This document shows positions 28,401-38,196 of a DNA stretch of 64,000 nucleotides, in pieces. Both the position numbers and the translations under genes were made by a program. The DNA is from Tritrichomonas foetus. Its lineage: Eukaryota; Parabasalia; Tritrichomonadida; Tritrichomonadidae. Each line of letters begins with the position of its first letter. The stretch's first letter is position 1. Location: NCBI GenBank assembly GCA_001839685.1, contig MLAK01000770.1, positions 1 to 64,000 on the forward strand. Reading direction: 5' to 3'. Below the pieces are notes generated by a model. The model did no database searches and was not told the origin of the DNA. It saw nothing but the letters and a program-made list of their open reading frames with translations.

Positions 28401-31400
28401 GGTGGAGCGATCAAATTTCTGAAATTGCTGGTATTGCTGCCCAAGAATACAATATCGAAGCATCACTCGATCAAATGGATACAGAACTTCAGCAATTAAT
28501 GATGCAAACCAACGAATTCAGAGATACCAAACAATATATTCTTACCGGAATTGATGATCTCATTTCCATCATCGATGATCAACTTGTTACAACACAAACA
28601 CTTCTTACATCACCATACATCGCACCAGTTAAGAAGCGTGCTCTTGAACACCTACAGTTCTTGAGACATTCACATGATACAATGGATGCATGGGTTGAAT
28701 GCCAGAGAGGATGGCTTTATTTACAGCCAATTTTCACAGGAACATCCATTCAACAGAAGCTTCATAGAGAAGCTCGTGATTGGAACTTTGTTGATAAGAC
28801 ATGGGGAACAATTATGCAATCTACTCACCAATACCCATCATTCCTTGATGTTTTACACAGAAATAACCTTTATGAAAACCTCACAGAATGTAACAAGTAT
28901 CTCGATTCAATCACACAAGGTCTTAATGCCTATCTTGAATCCAAGAGACTTGGATTTCCAAGATTCTTCTTTCTTTCGAACGATGAACTCATTGCAATCC
29001 TTTCACATACAAAGGACTTCAATGTCGTTATGAAGAGCTTAAACAAGCTTTTCGAATATATTCAAACAATGTCATACGACGATGCCAACATGATCACACA
29101 CATGAACGATGATGGCCTTGAAACTGTTAAGTTCTCAACACCAGTTGATGGAAATACAGTTGAAATTGAAGATTGGCTTAATGCATTCGAAGAAGAAATG
29201 AGAACAACAATAAGAGATCAAATTCGAGAATCTCTTCCAGCTTACCAAAAGAAAAAGAAAGAAGATTGGCTTGCAAGCTTCCCAGCTCAAGTTGTTCTTA
29301 TTGTTAACCAAATCATTTGGACACAACAAGTTACAAATGTTCTTCATGGACAAAAATTAAGAAGCTTGAAAGTTCTTCAAACTAAGTTCATTGAAGGCCT
29401 TGAAGGCCTGACATCAATGATTCGAAAACCACTTTCACCCGCTATTCGTCAAGTCGTGTCTTGCCTTCTTATTCTTGAAGTGCACAACAGAGATATCATT
29501 GTCGGACTTGTTCGTGATGAAGTTTCTGATGTTGAAAGCTTCAAATGGGTTCAACAGCTTCGATACTACTGGGAAGATGATACAGTTATGGTTCGATCAA
29601 TTAACAACGCCTACGAATACTCATATGAATATGCAGGTAACTCAGCAAGGCTTGTTATTACACCACTTACTGATAGGTGCTATCAAACACTTCTTGCTGC
29701 ATTTAAACAGAATCTTTCTGGCGCTCCAAGTGGTCCAGCTGGTACAGGAAAGACAGAAACAGCAAGAGACTGTGCAAAAGCACTTGGAAGAGCTTGTGTC
29801 GTTTACAACTGCTCAGAAGAAGTTACACCAGAGCAAATGTCACAATTCTTCTCCGGTCTTTCTTCTTCAGGTTCATGGTGCTGCTTCGATGAGTTCAACA
29901 GAATTAATATTGAAGTTCTTTCCGTTATTGCCCAACAAGTTCGTACAATCCAAGATGCCATTTCAGCTAATGCTGATACATTTGTTTTAGATGCTCGTAC
30001 TTTGAAACTCAACGTTAATGCAGCTATCATTATTACAATGAACCCTGGTTATGCAGGCCGTACAGAACTTCCAGATAACCTTAAGGCTCTATTTAGACCT
30101 TGCGCTATGATGGTTCCAGATTTTGGTTTCATTGCAGAAATCATGCTTTTCTCAGGAGGTTATGCTGAGGCTACTTCTCTTTCAATTAAGCTCGTTTCTC
30201 TTTTCGATCTTTGCCGTAAACAGCTCAGTAAAGCCAATCACTATGACTGGGGTCTTAGAGCCATGAAAGCCATTCTTTCTACAGCAGGTAAACAAAAGCG
30301 TGCACATTTAGAAGAAAGAGAAGCATTACTTCTTGTTCAATGCATTATTGATTGCACAAGGCCACGTCTTGTTTCAAATGATATTCCACTTTTCGATGGT
30401 ATCATTCACGATGTCTTCCCAGATGTTACAACATCAAAAGAAATTCCAGAAGATATCACCAAATATCTCCAAGAAGCTTACAAGAAGCAAGGAATGCAAC
30501 CATTACCAATCTATATCAACAAATGCAACGAAATTTTGGAAACAACCGTCGTCAGACATGGTCTTATGTTTGTTGGTGGTGCAATGGGTGGTAAAACAGT
30601 TGCATGGAAGGCACTCCAAGATGCTTTAACTTGTAGAGCACAAGAAACTAATCAAGGAATGGGTGTTGGTGTTTGCACTCTTAATCCAAAGTCAATTTCT
30701 ATTCCAGAACTTTATGGTCTATTCGATCCAGTTACATCTGGATGGAGTGATGGTGTTCTTTCATCACACATTCGTGATTGTTCAACATCTGATCCAACTG
30801 AATTTAAGTGGATTATTGTCGATGGTCCAGTTGACTCACTTTGGATCGAAACAATGAACTCTCTCCTTGATGATAACAAAGTACTTTGCCTTTCAAACAA
30901 CGAACGTATATCTCTTGGCAACCATGTTAGACTTATGTTCGAAGTTGATGATCTCAGCCAAGCTTCACCAGCTACAGTTTCACGTTGTGGTATGATTTAC
31001 TTCGATCCATCAACACTTCCATGGGAAGCAATTTCCGATTCATGGATGCAGAAGATGCCAGAGGAACATGCTGAACTTGGTAAATTTGTTCGTGGCCTTC
31101 TTGACAAATATGTACCACAACTTATCCAATTCGCTGAAGTTGATGCTAAGATAATGATTGGACATAACCCAATCTTCTTCTTGAATAATGCTTTAAGAAT
31201 TGTCGATTGTTTCATTGACATTTTACGTAAACCAGAACATAAACCAGCAGCTGAAGGTGAAGATGCAAAGGATATTGATCCACTCGATTCTAAACCATAC
31301 TACTCACTCTTCTATAACTCTGGAGGCGATATACTTCCATACTTCAAAGATCAAGAACAAAAAGAAGCAGCCTATGAAAGGATCTTCATTTTTGCTATCA

Positions 31401-34400
31401 TTTGGGCTTTCGGTGGAGTTTGCAATGATGATTCTCGTCAATTATTCGATAAAGTTCTCCGTGAAATGATGACAAAGAATGACGCGAAATGCCAATTTCC
31501 AGCAAGCAACACCGTTTTCGATTATTATCCAGATCTTTCTAAACAATCTTGGATTGCTTGGACAGATGGAACAACTGGAGTTAACATTACAGCTAACAAA
31601 CAAATTGAACAGCAACTTGTCCCAACAAATGAAAGTGCTGCAATGATGTATATTTCTCGTTTACTAGTCATGCATGAAAAGCACTGTTTGTTCCACGGCC
31701 CAGAATCATCAAAGACATTAGTTATTAACACACTTACAAACAATGTTCTTGATTCCTCATATGATTGTAAGACACTTCCATTTGCGTATTGCTCGACTGC
31801 AATGAATGTTCTTACTGTTCTTCGAAGTTATTTACACAAACGACATGGTGTTTTTGGTCCATTGACAAATCACCATCTTGTTGTTTATATGGATAACATT
31901 AATTCCGTTAAACCAGAAGTGTATGGTGCACAACCACCACTTGAACTTGTTCGACAATTATTTGATATGGGCGGTTGGTATGATACATCTCATGTTGAAT
32001 GGCAAAAAGTTGTTGGTACTACAGTTATTTCTTCAATGGGGCCTTCAGGAGGAGGCCTTTTCTCTATTCCGGATCGTCTTTTAAGACACTTCTACTTCAT
32101 GCACTGTCCTAAGTTGAAGAAAGTTTCTTTACAACAAATTGTTCAAACATTAACATCATCCAAACTTTCGAAATTCCCATCTGCTGTCCAAGATCTTTCC
32201 AAACAAACTGTTGAAGCATGCTTATCATTTTATGAACTTTGTCAAAAATCAATGCTTCCAATTCCATCCAAGCTTCACTATATTTTCTCGCTTCGTAATA
32301 TTGTTCGTGTTATTAAAGGTATCACTCTTGCACAACCCAAAGACATTTCGTCAGATTCATTGTTCATCAAACTTTGGTATCATGAAATGCAACGTGAGTT
32401 CTTTGATCGTTTTAATACCCACGAAGATAGAAAATGGTTCCATAAAACAATGGCTGATTTAGTGAGCAAACACTTCCGTCTCACATGGAGTACAGCTTGC
32501 CCATCACAAGAACCAATATTCAATGACTTTGCTGATCGTTCACAGACATATAAAGAAGTCACGTTACCTCAAGAAGAAATTCTTAAAGTTTGTAATGAAA
32601 TGCTTCAAGATCATAATCGTGATGCTACTAAACAACTTGATATTGTGCTGTTCAGAGAAGCTGTTGATCACCTTTCTTCACTGTGCCGAGTATTGAAAAT
32701 GCGCAGAGGTCATGCAATGCTTGTTGGTGTTAAATCTAGCGGTAGAAAGAGCCTTGCAAGATTAGCAATGCATATATCACAAATTGAAATCTTTGAAATT
32801 CAGATCACTCGTACTTACAGCTTTACGGAATGGCGTGAAGATATGAAGAACTTGATGAGACAATGTGGTCAAGATCTTCCAACAGCTTTAATGATTTCTG
32901 ATGTTCAAATCATTGGAAACTTCCAACTTGAAGATATTTCTAATCTTCTAATTAATGGTGAAATTCCAAATCTTTTTGAAAGAGATGAACTCGAACAAAT
33001 CAAAGCCGATATTGCTTCAAACGAAATGATTTTCGATCAAGATCCAGGTGAAATCTTTTTCAATCGAGTTAAGAAGCATCTTCACATTATTCTTGTCTTC
33101 TCACCATTCGGAAACATCTTTAAAGATTCAATGCTTTCATTCCCAGCACTTAGAACAGAAACAATGATCGACTGGTACATGCCATGGTCAGATAACGCAC
33201 TTGAAAATGTCGGTAAAGCACTTCTTCAAAAGGCCAAGCTTTCTGATGACATTTCAGTCGAATCAGTAGTTTCAGTTTGCGTTAAAATCCATAAATCTGT
33301 TGAAGATGAAGCTCAAAGATTCTTCCAAGAAACGAAGCGATTCACTGCTTGTACACCATCCCGTTATTTCGAGCTTTTAGCAACATTCAATCGACGACTT
33401 TGTTCACAACAAGAAGAAACCACCATAAACATTCAGAAATATTCAAATGGTGTCGATAAAATCAATGCCACACGTGCACAAATTGAAGAACTTAGTCAGA
33501 AACTTGATAGAGATATTCCAATGCTTACTGCAAAGAGCCAAGAAGTCGCTGAAATGCTTAAGAATCTTCAAGTTAAACAAGGAGAAGTCGAACAGACAAG
33601 AGCAGAAGTTAAAGCACAGAGTGAAATTGCCGAAGTTGAGGCTGCAGAAGCTGCAGAAATCAACAAAGTTGCACAAGAAAAACTCGCCGAAGCCCAACCA
33701 ATTTTGATTGCTGCTCAAAATGCTGTCGATTCCATGGATAAAGATTCTCTTGTTAATATTAAACAACTTAAAAAGATTCACCCTGCCCTTCGTGAAACAT
33801 TCGAAGCAATTTGTATCATTTTCGGTAAATCACCACGTAAAGTCGATACTGGTGTTCCAGGTGTTAAAGAAGATGATTATTGGCCAGAAACACTCGGTCT
33901 TATTAACGATGCACAGTTCATTAAGAAAGTTAAAGGCTTTGAAGTCGAAAACTTACCACGCTCAACAATTGATAAGCTTAAGAAATATGTTGGTGAAAAT
34001 GCAGACGCTAGAGAAAAGAAACTTCAGGCAGTCAAAGGTGGTTATCAAGCTGTGGCTAATCTTTATCTTTGGGTGTGCGCTTCTTATGATTACTGGTTCA
34101 CTTATCAAGAAATTTTACCAAAGAAGCTCGAAGCTGAAGAAGCAGCTAAGAAACTTGCTGCCTCAGAAGCTGTTTTGGCTGCAAGAAGAGCTCACTTGAA
34201 ATCTGTCGAAGAACAACTTGCAGAACTTCAAGCACAAGTCGATGAAGAAAAGAAGAACGAAGAAAAACTTGCTGCGAACGTCGCCGATACTAAACTTCGT
34301 CTTGATCGTGCCCAAAAGATCATGAGTGGTCTTTCAGGAGAAACTAAGCGTTGGGGAGAATGTGCGGAAACTTTGAAAGGATCTTCACAATATCTTCTTG

Positions 34401-37400
34401 GCGATTCACTTCTTGTTTCAGGCTGTCTCACACATCTCGGTGCTTTCTCACCACCATTCAGAACACGTCTAATTGATAAATGGAAGAGTTTCTTAGTTAA
34501 TGAAGGAATTCGACATACAACATCATTCCAAATCTCAGCATCACTTGGAAATGAAACAACAATTAGAGAGTGGATTGTTAAAGGTCTTCCAAATGATACT
34601 CACTCTGTCGAAAACGCCTTAATTATCGAAACATCTAAACAAGCTTATCCATTACTTATAGATCCACAATTAAGTGGTACCAAATGGCTTCGTGCAGAAG
34701 TTGGTGAAAAATTAGCTGTTCTTAGATTCGATCAATCTGATTTCATTCAAAGAATGCGAAGTTGTGTTGCTTTTGGTGTTCCTGTTCTTATTGAAAACGT
34801 TGGTCTTAAGATGGACCCACTTATCGATCCAATCTTATCATGCGAGTTCTTGATGGTTGATGGTATGAAGAAGGTATCAATCGGTGGAGAATATGTAAAC
34901 TACTCTGATGACTTTAGACTTTTCTTGTCTACCAAATATCCAAATCCACAATATTCTCCAGAAATTTGCTCACAAGTCACTCTTATTAACTTCACTACAA
35001 CACAAGAAGGTCTTAGCGATCTTCTTATGAACAACCTCATCGAAGTCGAGCAAGAAGAACTCGATAGGAAACGTATTGCTATCATGGAAGCTAACGCAGA
35101 AAACATGAAGAAGTTGAAACAAGTCGAAGAAGATATTCTTCAGATTGTTTCAAACGCAGGAGCCGACTTGCTTGAAGATAACGCCGCTATTGATACACTT
35201 AATCGTGCTCAAAAGACGTCAGCTGATATTGCACAACAAGTTGCTGCTTCTCAAGCTACTGAGAAACAAATTGCTACTTTCCGTGCCACCTTCTCATCTG
35301 TTTCTGATCGTGCAGCGCTTCTTTATTTCTGTGCTTCTGACTTTGCTGTTGTTGATCCAATGTATCAATTCTCACTTAAATGGTTCGTTCAAATCTTCAA
35401 GCTTGCTATTCATCAAGCTGAACATCCTAAAGATACAAACAAACTCATTGAAACACTTAATCTTGCTGTTGCAAGACAATTCTACCAAAGCGTTTCATTC
35501 TCTTTATTCTCAAGGCACAAGCTTCTCTTCTCAACTCTTATGGCATCACGTATTTGCATCGCAGAAAAAAGAATCACCGGCCCAGAACTTGCTTTCTTGC
35601 TTCAACCAAACCCAGTTAAAGAACCACATACAATTTCATGGATTCCTGAAGATATTTGGCCACTCATTTGTGCATTACCAAGTGTTTCCGATGCATTCAA
35701 GAACATTATTCCATCTATTAAAGCAAACGAAGCCAAATGGAAGACATATCTAATGTCAAATGAAGCAGAATCAGATCCCATTCCACTTGATGAACCCCTC
35801 ACAGACTTCCAGAAATTGATTATTCTTCGTGTCTGGCACTTACATCGTGTTCGTGAAGGTCTTCGTATTTTCGTTTCTTCTGCACTTGGTCCAGAATTCG
35901 TTACACCACCACCTCTCAACTTAGGCCAAGTCTTCAAAGATTCCAATCCATTAACACCACTTATCTTTATCATTACTGCGGGTATTGATCCAGAAGATGA
36001 AATTTTAGGTGTTGCTACCGCCATGGAAAACGAAAAGTATTTGAAGAGTTACTCACTTGGAAGAGGACGAGGACAAGGTGCCGAAGAACTCATTCTCGAT
36101 GCAGCTGATCGAGGCTTCTGGGTTCTTTTACAGAATTGTCACCTTTCACTTTCATGGATGCCTCGTCTTGAGCACATCATTGATAACCTAGATCCAACTA
36201 AAGTTCATACCAGATTTAGACTTTGTTTAGTTACAATGTCATCACCAGAATTCCCAATTGGTATTCTTTACCAAGGTACAAAGCTCATCTACGAAATTCC
36301 TAAAGGTATTCGTGAAAATATGATGAGAATTTACAGCGGTTTCAATAATGATGAATATGATAATGATTGTCAACTTGTTGAGAAACAACTTACATTCCAT
36401 CTTTCATTCTTCCACTCAATTGTTCTCGAAAGACTTCAATTTGGATCAATTGGCTGGAATATTCCATACGAATTCAATCCATCTGACTTTGCTATCTCTC
36501 GTAAACATCTTAGAATGTTCCTTGGTGAATCTCCACCAGGTGAAGTTCCATTCGAATCACTTACATATGTAATTGGTGAACTTAACTACGGTGGAAGAGT
36601 TACAGATAGATGGGATCGAAGATTACTTCTTTCCTTACTTCAAAAATATTTCTCCGAAGACATCAACAATCCACACTTTTCATTTGGTCAGAAATACAAA
36701 GCGCCAGCCTTCGATGCACCCCTTAAGACAGTCGAAGAACTTTTAATGACATGGCCAATTGTTACAGCTGGTGAAGATGTCGGTCTTTCTATGAATGCAT
36801 CAACAATCACTGCAAGGAATGATGCTTTGGGTATTTTCAACTCACTTATTGAAATTCAGCCCACTCTTATTGCAGCTAGTGGTGCAGTTTCTGAAGAAGA
36901 GTTTGCTTTAACATTTGTTGAACAACTGCTTTCACAAATCCCACAGAAGTTCAACGTTCATAACTTTGTTACCAAATTTGATATTACTGATACAATTAAT
37001 ACTGTTGTTCATCATGAAATTCTTCTCTATAACAAGCTTATTGATACAATTCAGAAGTCTTTGTTAACACTACAGAAAGGTCTCAAAGGTATGATTGTTA
37101 TTGATGCTGAATTAGATACATTAAACCGTCGAATTTTGGCAAATAAGATTCCTGAAATGTGGTTGAGGAAGTCCTTCCCATCAATTCTGACACTTAGAGC
37201 CTATATGGATGACCTGAACATGAGAGTTGCCTTCATAAATCAATGGGTAACTACTGATCGACCAAAAGTTTTCAAGATTGGTGCATTCTTCCATCCAGAA
37301 GAATTCTTAACTGCTGTCCTTCAAGTGTACGCACGTAAACATACAGTTCCATTCGATACACTTGTTTGGAGAACCAAAGTTACTGACTTTACAAATCATG

Positions 37401-37738
37401 AAAAGGTTGATAAAGAGCCAGATGATGGTATCTATGCTGAAGGAATTTACGTTGAAGGTGCAAAATGGGATGTAATGTCAAAGACTCTCACAGAATGCGG
37501 GCAAAGAGAACTTATTTCAACAATGCCAATCATTCATATGTATCCATCTGAAAAGAAGATGACCCTTCAAGAACTTGCAGCTGTTTACGAATGTCCAATG
37601 TATCGTACACAAAATAGAGGAACAGGTGCACTTGATCTCCCGAACTACTTGATGAGCATTTACGTGCCATCACCAAACCAAACACCAGATCACTGGATTC
37701 AAAGATCAGTCGCAACATTTGTGACTGTACAAGTGTAA
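25427..37738 (+). CDS. Axonemal dynein heavy chain (single-headed inner-arm type)
   Basis: 4103 residues from the ATG at 25427 (a longer frame starts at GTG 25424), with no intron seen. Order: Pro-rich disordered N-terminus (1-190), a domain like the N-terminal part of DNAH1-type chains (YWAKCNVLEHDKETGLFLIEW near 205-225), linker, then the AAA+ ring. AAA1 has a full Walker A, GPAGTGKT (1436-1443), Walker B with FDEFN near 1488, and MNPGYAGRTELPDNLKALFRP. AAA2 has GGAMGGKT (1717-1724). AAA3 has a shortened, glycine-poor loop GPESSKT (2091-2097). AAA4 has GVKSSGRKS (2434-2442). The stalk coiled coils lie near 2665-2780 and 2885-2975 with the microtubule-binding tip between. AAA6 includes FIITAGIDPEDEI near 3505. 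It ends with the C-terminal domain. It should drive flagellar or inner-arm motility. Single-headed inner-arm type is inferred from length; the exact class needs a tree. Confidence 0.93.
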   Translation: MTDRFDRAKSRLLSHEQAKQSKRILKKRLGTVPADETVKIPKIGEWNLSETPNHEIAPPHRPSTATPRRARGFPQDIPLSATQRTRQENPVCDLLPPSTSTPKSPTKPVFKLRPPRPITESPRAPSPRKNFPSGTLTTDLDSIIKSKHRQAAKPIPPIPRETTKEDPVFMPLEVFDDATFEEYPIEELMKTPVAYSKYQDLNGNFYWAKCNVLEHDKETGLFLIEWANSKKRKKVARFNLKFDRENEIKFQARIDAATKSCRRYETQVRFNTRVSQLPTESLPELANDDVDDIINLISLKLPNKYEKIRDSLLDEVKANFKYMNNQLDFIYDLRLNPLMPDRDAFLNLLPEEEPVPESGLVDHEPINFPLILKNISTNLLFANGNILHGLMTIWGIFQDSKRLVFLTSGYDEVLPLDEFVTKQYQQLSSTTKLFKGSMQETLEGVIGATMNDEMGYNRQKEKAKYSKMIVLSTRMLHTILLQIVENTVDQHMSLYKKFIENETPRKPTPQFSIDFVFQDEKELQFVPSIETFRDQLLSLLVQLETSIHDLPAVNLPMFDIDPDTVSFADCVDCVKDTRANLEKTLEQLFDELRKFLEGFKHLEPTLSLSPENFVTEFDPKGERSLADYRNQLSDFSRAADCVQNEMKTMYNIGLFKVSCEAFKENAARQTKSLIFALLTHMKQFAICDLQQLQEEFTNINNRLKIVPETPEQLALLKEFMDHVLETTKERSKKMDSVMQHFAFLEEFKFEITNDECQEKYKTLQMPRKLSLLIDETDRMMQVERIRMIRELRQNQRQLETETMELTEMLPSFINKYQDLEMTIEAVDQAKEIQQKLKQLKERQDKYNSHERLFNFEQGSCRILTKLMEEFSPLNMLWMLAGDWLQNNTTWLDQPFTSVKPDVMNSFITQSGKKISRLRKDLMEHPTLVGKVLNPLNEQIDAFKTNLPLISKLRHPGIKTQHWEKISKIVGFQVNPSVTEVNLQGFIDLHLERWSDQISEIAGIAAQEYNIEASLDQMDTELQQLMMQTNEFRDTKQYILTGIDDLISIIDDQLVTTQTLLTSPYIAPVKKRALEHLQFLRHSHDTMDAWVECQRGWLYLQPIFTGTSIQQKLHREARDWNFVDKTWGTIMQSTHQYPSFLDVLHRNNLYENLTECNKYLDSITQGLNAYLESKRLGFPRFFFLSNDELIAILSHTKDFNVVMKSLNKLFEYIQTMSYDDANMITHMNDDGLETVKFSTPVDGNTVEIEDWLNAFEEEMRTTIRDQIRESLPAYQKKKKEDWLASFPAQVVLIVNQIIWTQQVTNVLHGQKLRSLKVLQTKFIEGLEGLTSMIRKPLSPAIRQVVSCLLILEVHNRDIIVGLVRDEVSDVESFKWVQQLRYYWEDDTVMVRSINNAYEYSYEYAGNSARLVITPLTDRCYQTLLAAFKQNLSGAPSGPAGTGKTETARDCAKALGRACVVYNCSEEVTPEQMSQFFSGLSSSGSWCCFDEFNRINIEVLSVIAQQVRTIQDAISANADTFVLDARTLKLNVNAAIIITMNPGYAGRTELPDNLKALFRPCAMMVPDFGFIAEIMLFSGGYAEATSLSIKLVSLFDLCRKQLSKANHYDWGLRAMKAILSTAGKQKRAHLEEREALLLVQCIIDCTRPRLVSNDIPLFDGIIHDVFPDVTTSKEIPEDITKYLQEAYKKQGMQPLPIYINKCNEILETTVVRHGLMFVGGAMGGKTVAWKALQDALTCRAQETNQGMGVGVCTLNPKSISIPELYGLFDPVTSGWSDGVLSSHIRDCSTSDPTEFKWIIVDGPVDSLWIETMNSLLDDNKVLCLSNNERISLGNHVRLMFEVDDLSQASPATVSRCGMIYFDPSTLPWEAISDSWMQKMPEEHAELGKFVRGLLDKYVPQLIQFAEVDAKIMIGHNPIFFLNNALRIVDCFIDILRKPEHKPAAEGEDAKDIDPLDSKPYYSLFYNSGGDILPYFKDQEQKEAAYERIFIFAIIWAFGGVCNDDSRQLFDKVLREMMTKNDAKCQFPASNTVFDYYPDLSKQSWIAWTDGTTGVNITANKQIEQQLVPTNESAAMMYISRLLVMHEKHCLFHGPESSKTLVINTLTNNVLDSSYDCKTLPFAYCSTAMNVLTVLRSYLHKRHGVFGPLTNHHLVVYMDNINSVKPEVYGAQPPLELVRQLFDMGGWYDTSHVEWQKVVGTTVISSMGPSGGGLFSIPDRLLRHFYFMHCPKLKKVSLQQIVQTLTSSKLSKFPSAVQDLSKQTVEACLSFYELCQKSMLPIPSKLHYIFSLRNIVRVIKGITLAQPKDISSDSLFIKLWYHEMQREFFDRFNTHEDRKWFHKTMADLVSKHFRLTWSTACPSQEPIFNDFADRSQTYKEVTLPQEEILKVCNEMLQDHNRDATKQLDIVLFREAVDHLSSLCRVLKMRRGHAMLVGVKSSGRKSLARLAMHISQIEIFEIQITRTYSFTEWREDMKNLMRQCGQDLPTALMISDVQIIGNFQLEDISNLLINGEIPNLFERDELEQIKADIASNEMIFDQDPGEIFFNRVKKHLHIILVFSPFGNIFKDSMLSFPALRTETMIDWYMPWSDNALENVGKALLQKAKLSDDISVESVVSVCVKIHKSVEDEAQRFFQETKRFTACTPSRYFELLATFNRRLCSQQEETTINIQKYSNGVDKINATRAQIEELSQKLDRDIPMLTAKSQEVAEMLKNLQVKQGEVEQTRAEVKAQSEIAEVEAAEAAEINKVAQEKLAEAQPILIAAQNAVDSMDKDSLVNIKQLKKIHPALRETFEAICIIFGKSPRKVDTGVPGVKEDDYWPETLGLINDAQFIKKVKGFEVENLPRSTIDKLKKYVGENADAREKKLQAVKGGYQAVANLYLWVCASYDYWFTYQEILPKKLEAEEAAKKLAASEAVLAARRAHLKSVEEQLAELQAQVDEEKKNEEKLAANVADTKLRLDRAQKIMSGLSGETKRWGECAETLKGSSQYLLGDSLLVSGCLTHLGAFSPPFRTRLIDKWKSFLVNEGIRHTTSFQISASLGNETTIREWIVKGLPNDTHSVENALIIETSKQAYPLLIDPQLSGTKWLRAEVGEKLAVLRFDQSDFIQRMRSCVAFGVPVLIENVGLKMDPLIDPILSCEFLMVDGMKKVSIGGEYVNYSDDFRLFLSTKYPNPQYSPEICSQVTLINFTTTQEGLSDLLMNNLIEVEQEELDRKRIAIMEANAENMKKLKQVEEDILQIVSNAGADLLEDNAAIDTLNRAQKTSADIAQQVAASQATEKQIATFRATFSSVSDRAALLYFCASDFAVVDPMYQFSLKWFVQIFKLAIHQAEHPKDTNKLIETLNLAVARQFYQSVSFSLFSRHKLLFSTLMASRICIAEKRITGPELAFLLQPNPVKEPHTISWIPEDIWPLICALPSVSDAFKNIIPSIKANEAKWKTYLMSNEAESDPIPLDEPLTDFQKLIILRVWHLHRVREGLRIFVSSALGPEFVTPPPLNLGQVFKDSNPLTPLIFIITAGIDPEDEILGVATAMENEKYLKSYSLGRGRGQGAEELILDAADRGFWVLLQNCHLSLSWMPRLEHIIDNLDPTKVHTRFRLCLVTMSSPEFPIGILYQGTKLIYEIPKGIRENMMRIYSGFNNDEYDNDCQLVEKQLTFHLSFFHSIVLERLQFGSIGWNIPYEFNPSDFAISRKHLRMFLGESPPGEVPFESLTYVIGELNYGGRVTDRWDRRLLLSLLQKYFSEDINNPHFSFGQKYKAPAFDAPLKTVEELLMTWPIVTAGEDVGLSMNASTITARNDALGIFNSLIEIQPTLIAASGAVSEEEFALTFVEQLLSQIPQKFNVHNFVTKFDITDTINTVVHHEILLYNKLIDTIQKSLLTLQKGLKGMIVIDAELDTLNRRILANKIPEMWLRKSFPSILTLRAYMDDLNMRVAFINQWVTTDRPKVFKIGAFFHPEEFLTAVLQVYARKHTVPFDTLVWRTKVTDFTNHEKVDKEPDDGIYAEGIYVEGAKWDVMSKTLTECGQRELISTMPIIHMYPSEKKMTLQELAAVYECPMYRTQNRGTGALDLPNYLMSIYVPSPNQTPDHWIQRSVATFVTVQV

Positions 37739-38196
37739 TTTTATTTATTTATTTAAAATTTTTTGTTTACAAAATAATTGCATCCACTTTTTTTATCATT
37801 CGATTCATTTTATAAGAACAGATTAAATAACGTTATTATTCTTATGAATAGAATAGCAGTTGAACTTCCTTCATATTTGATATAACATAATTAAGAAATC
37901 AGTAATATGATATAATTTGTAATCTTTTTCATCAATTGAATGTAATATCAGACAATTTAATAATGTAATTTGTTTCAAAACACTTCTGAAATATTATTCT
38001 CATAAAATAGATTTTGAATTGCTTATACAATGGCTTCAAACACCATTTATACCAGATTTTATTCTCAATAAAGAAATTATTCAGTCTTGAAATTATCAAC
38101 ATTCCTAAAGAGATACAATTTGATTCCTTAAAAAAAAAGAGGAAAAAAAAAAGTATTTTGCCAATATATATCATTTACACAAACAATTCAATAACA
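37739..38196. other. convergent intergenic region, no gene seen
   Basis: 458 bp between the 3' ends of the dynein and Grp170-like genes. AT-rich; only short chance frames. Confidence 0.5.

Noticed and set aside
33443..33781. Antisense frame rich in Phe/Leu/Cys
   Set aside because: Mirror of the dynein stalk coiled coil.
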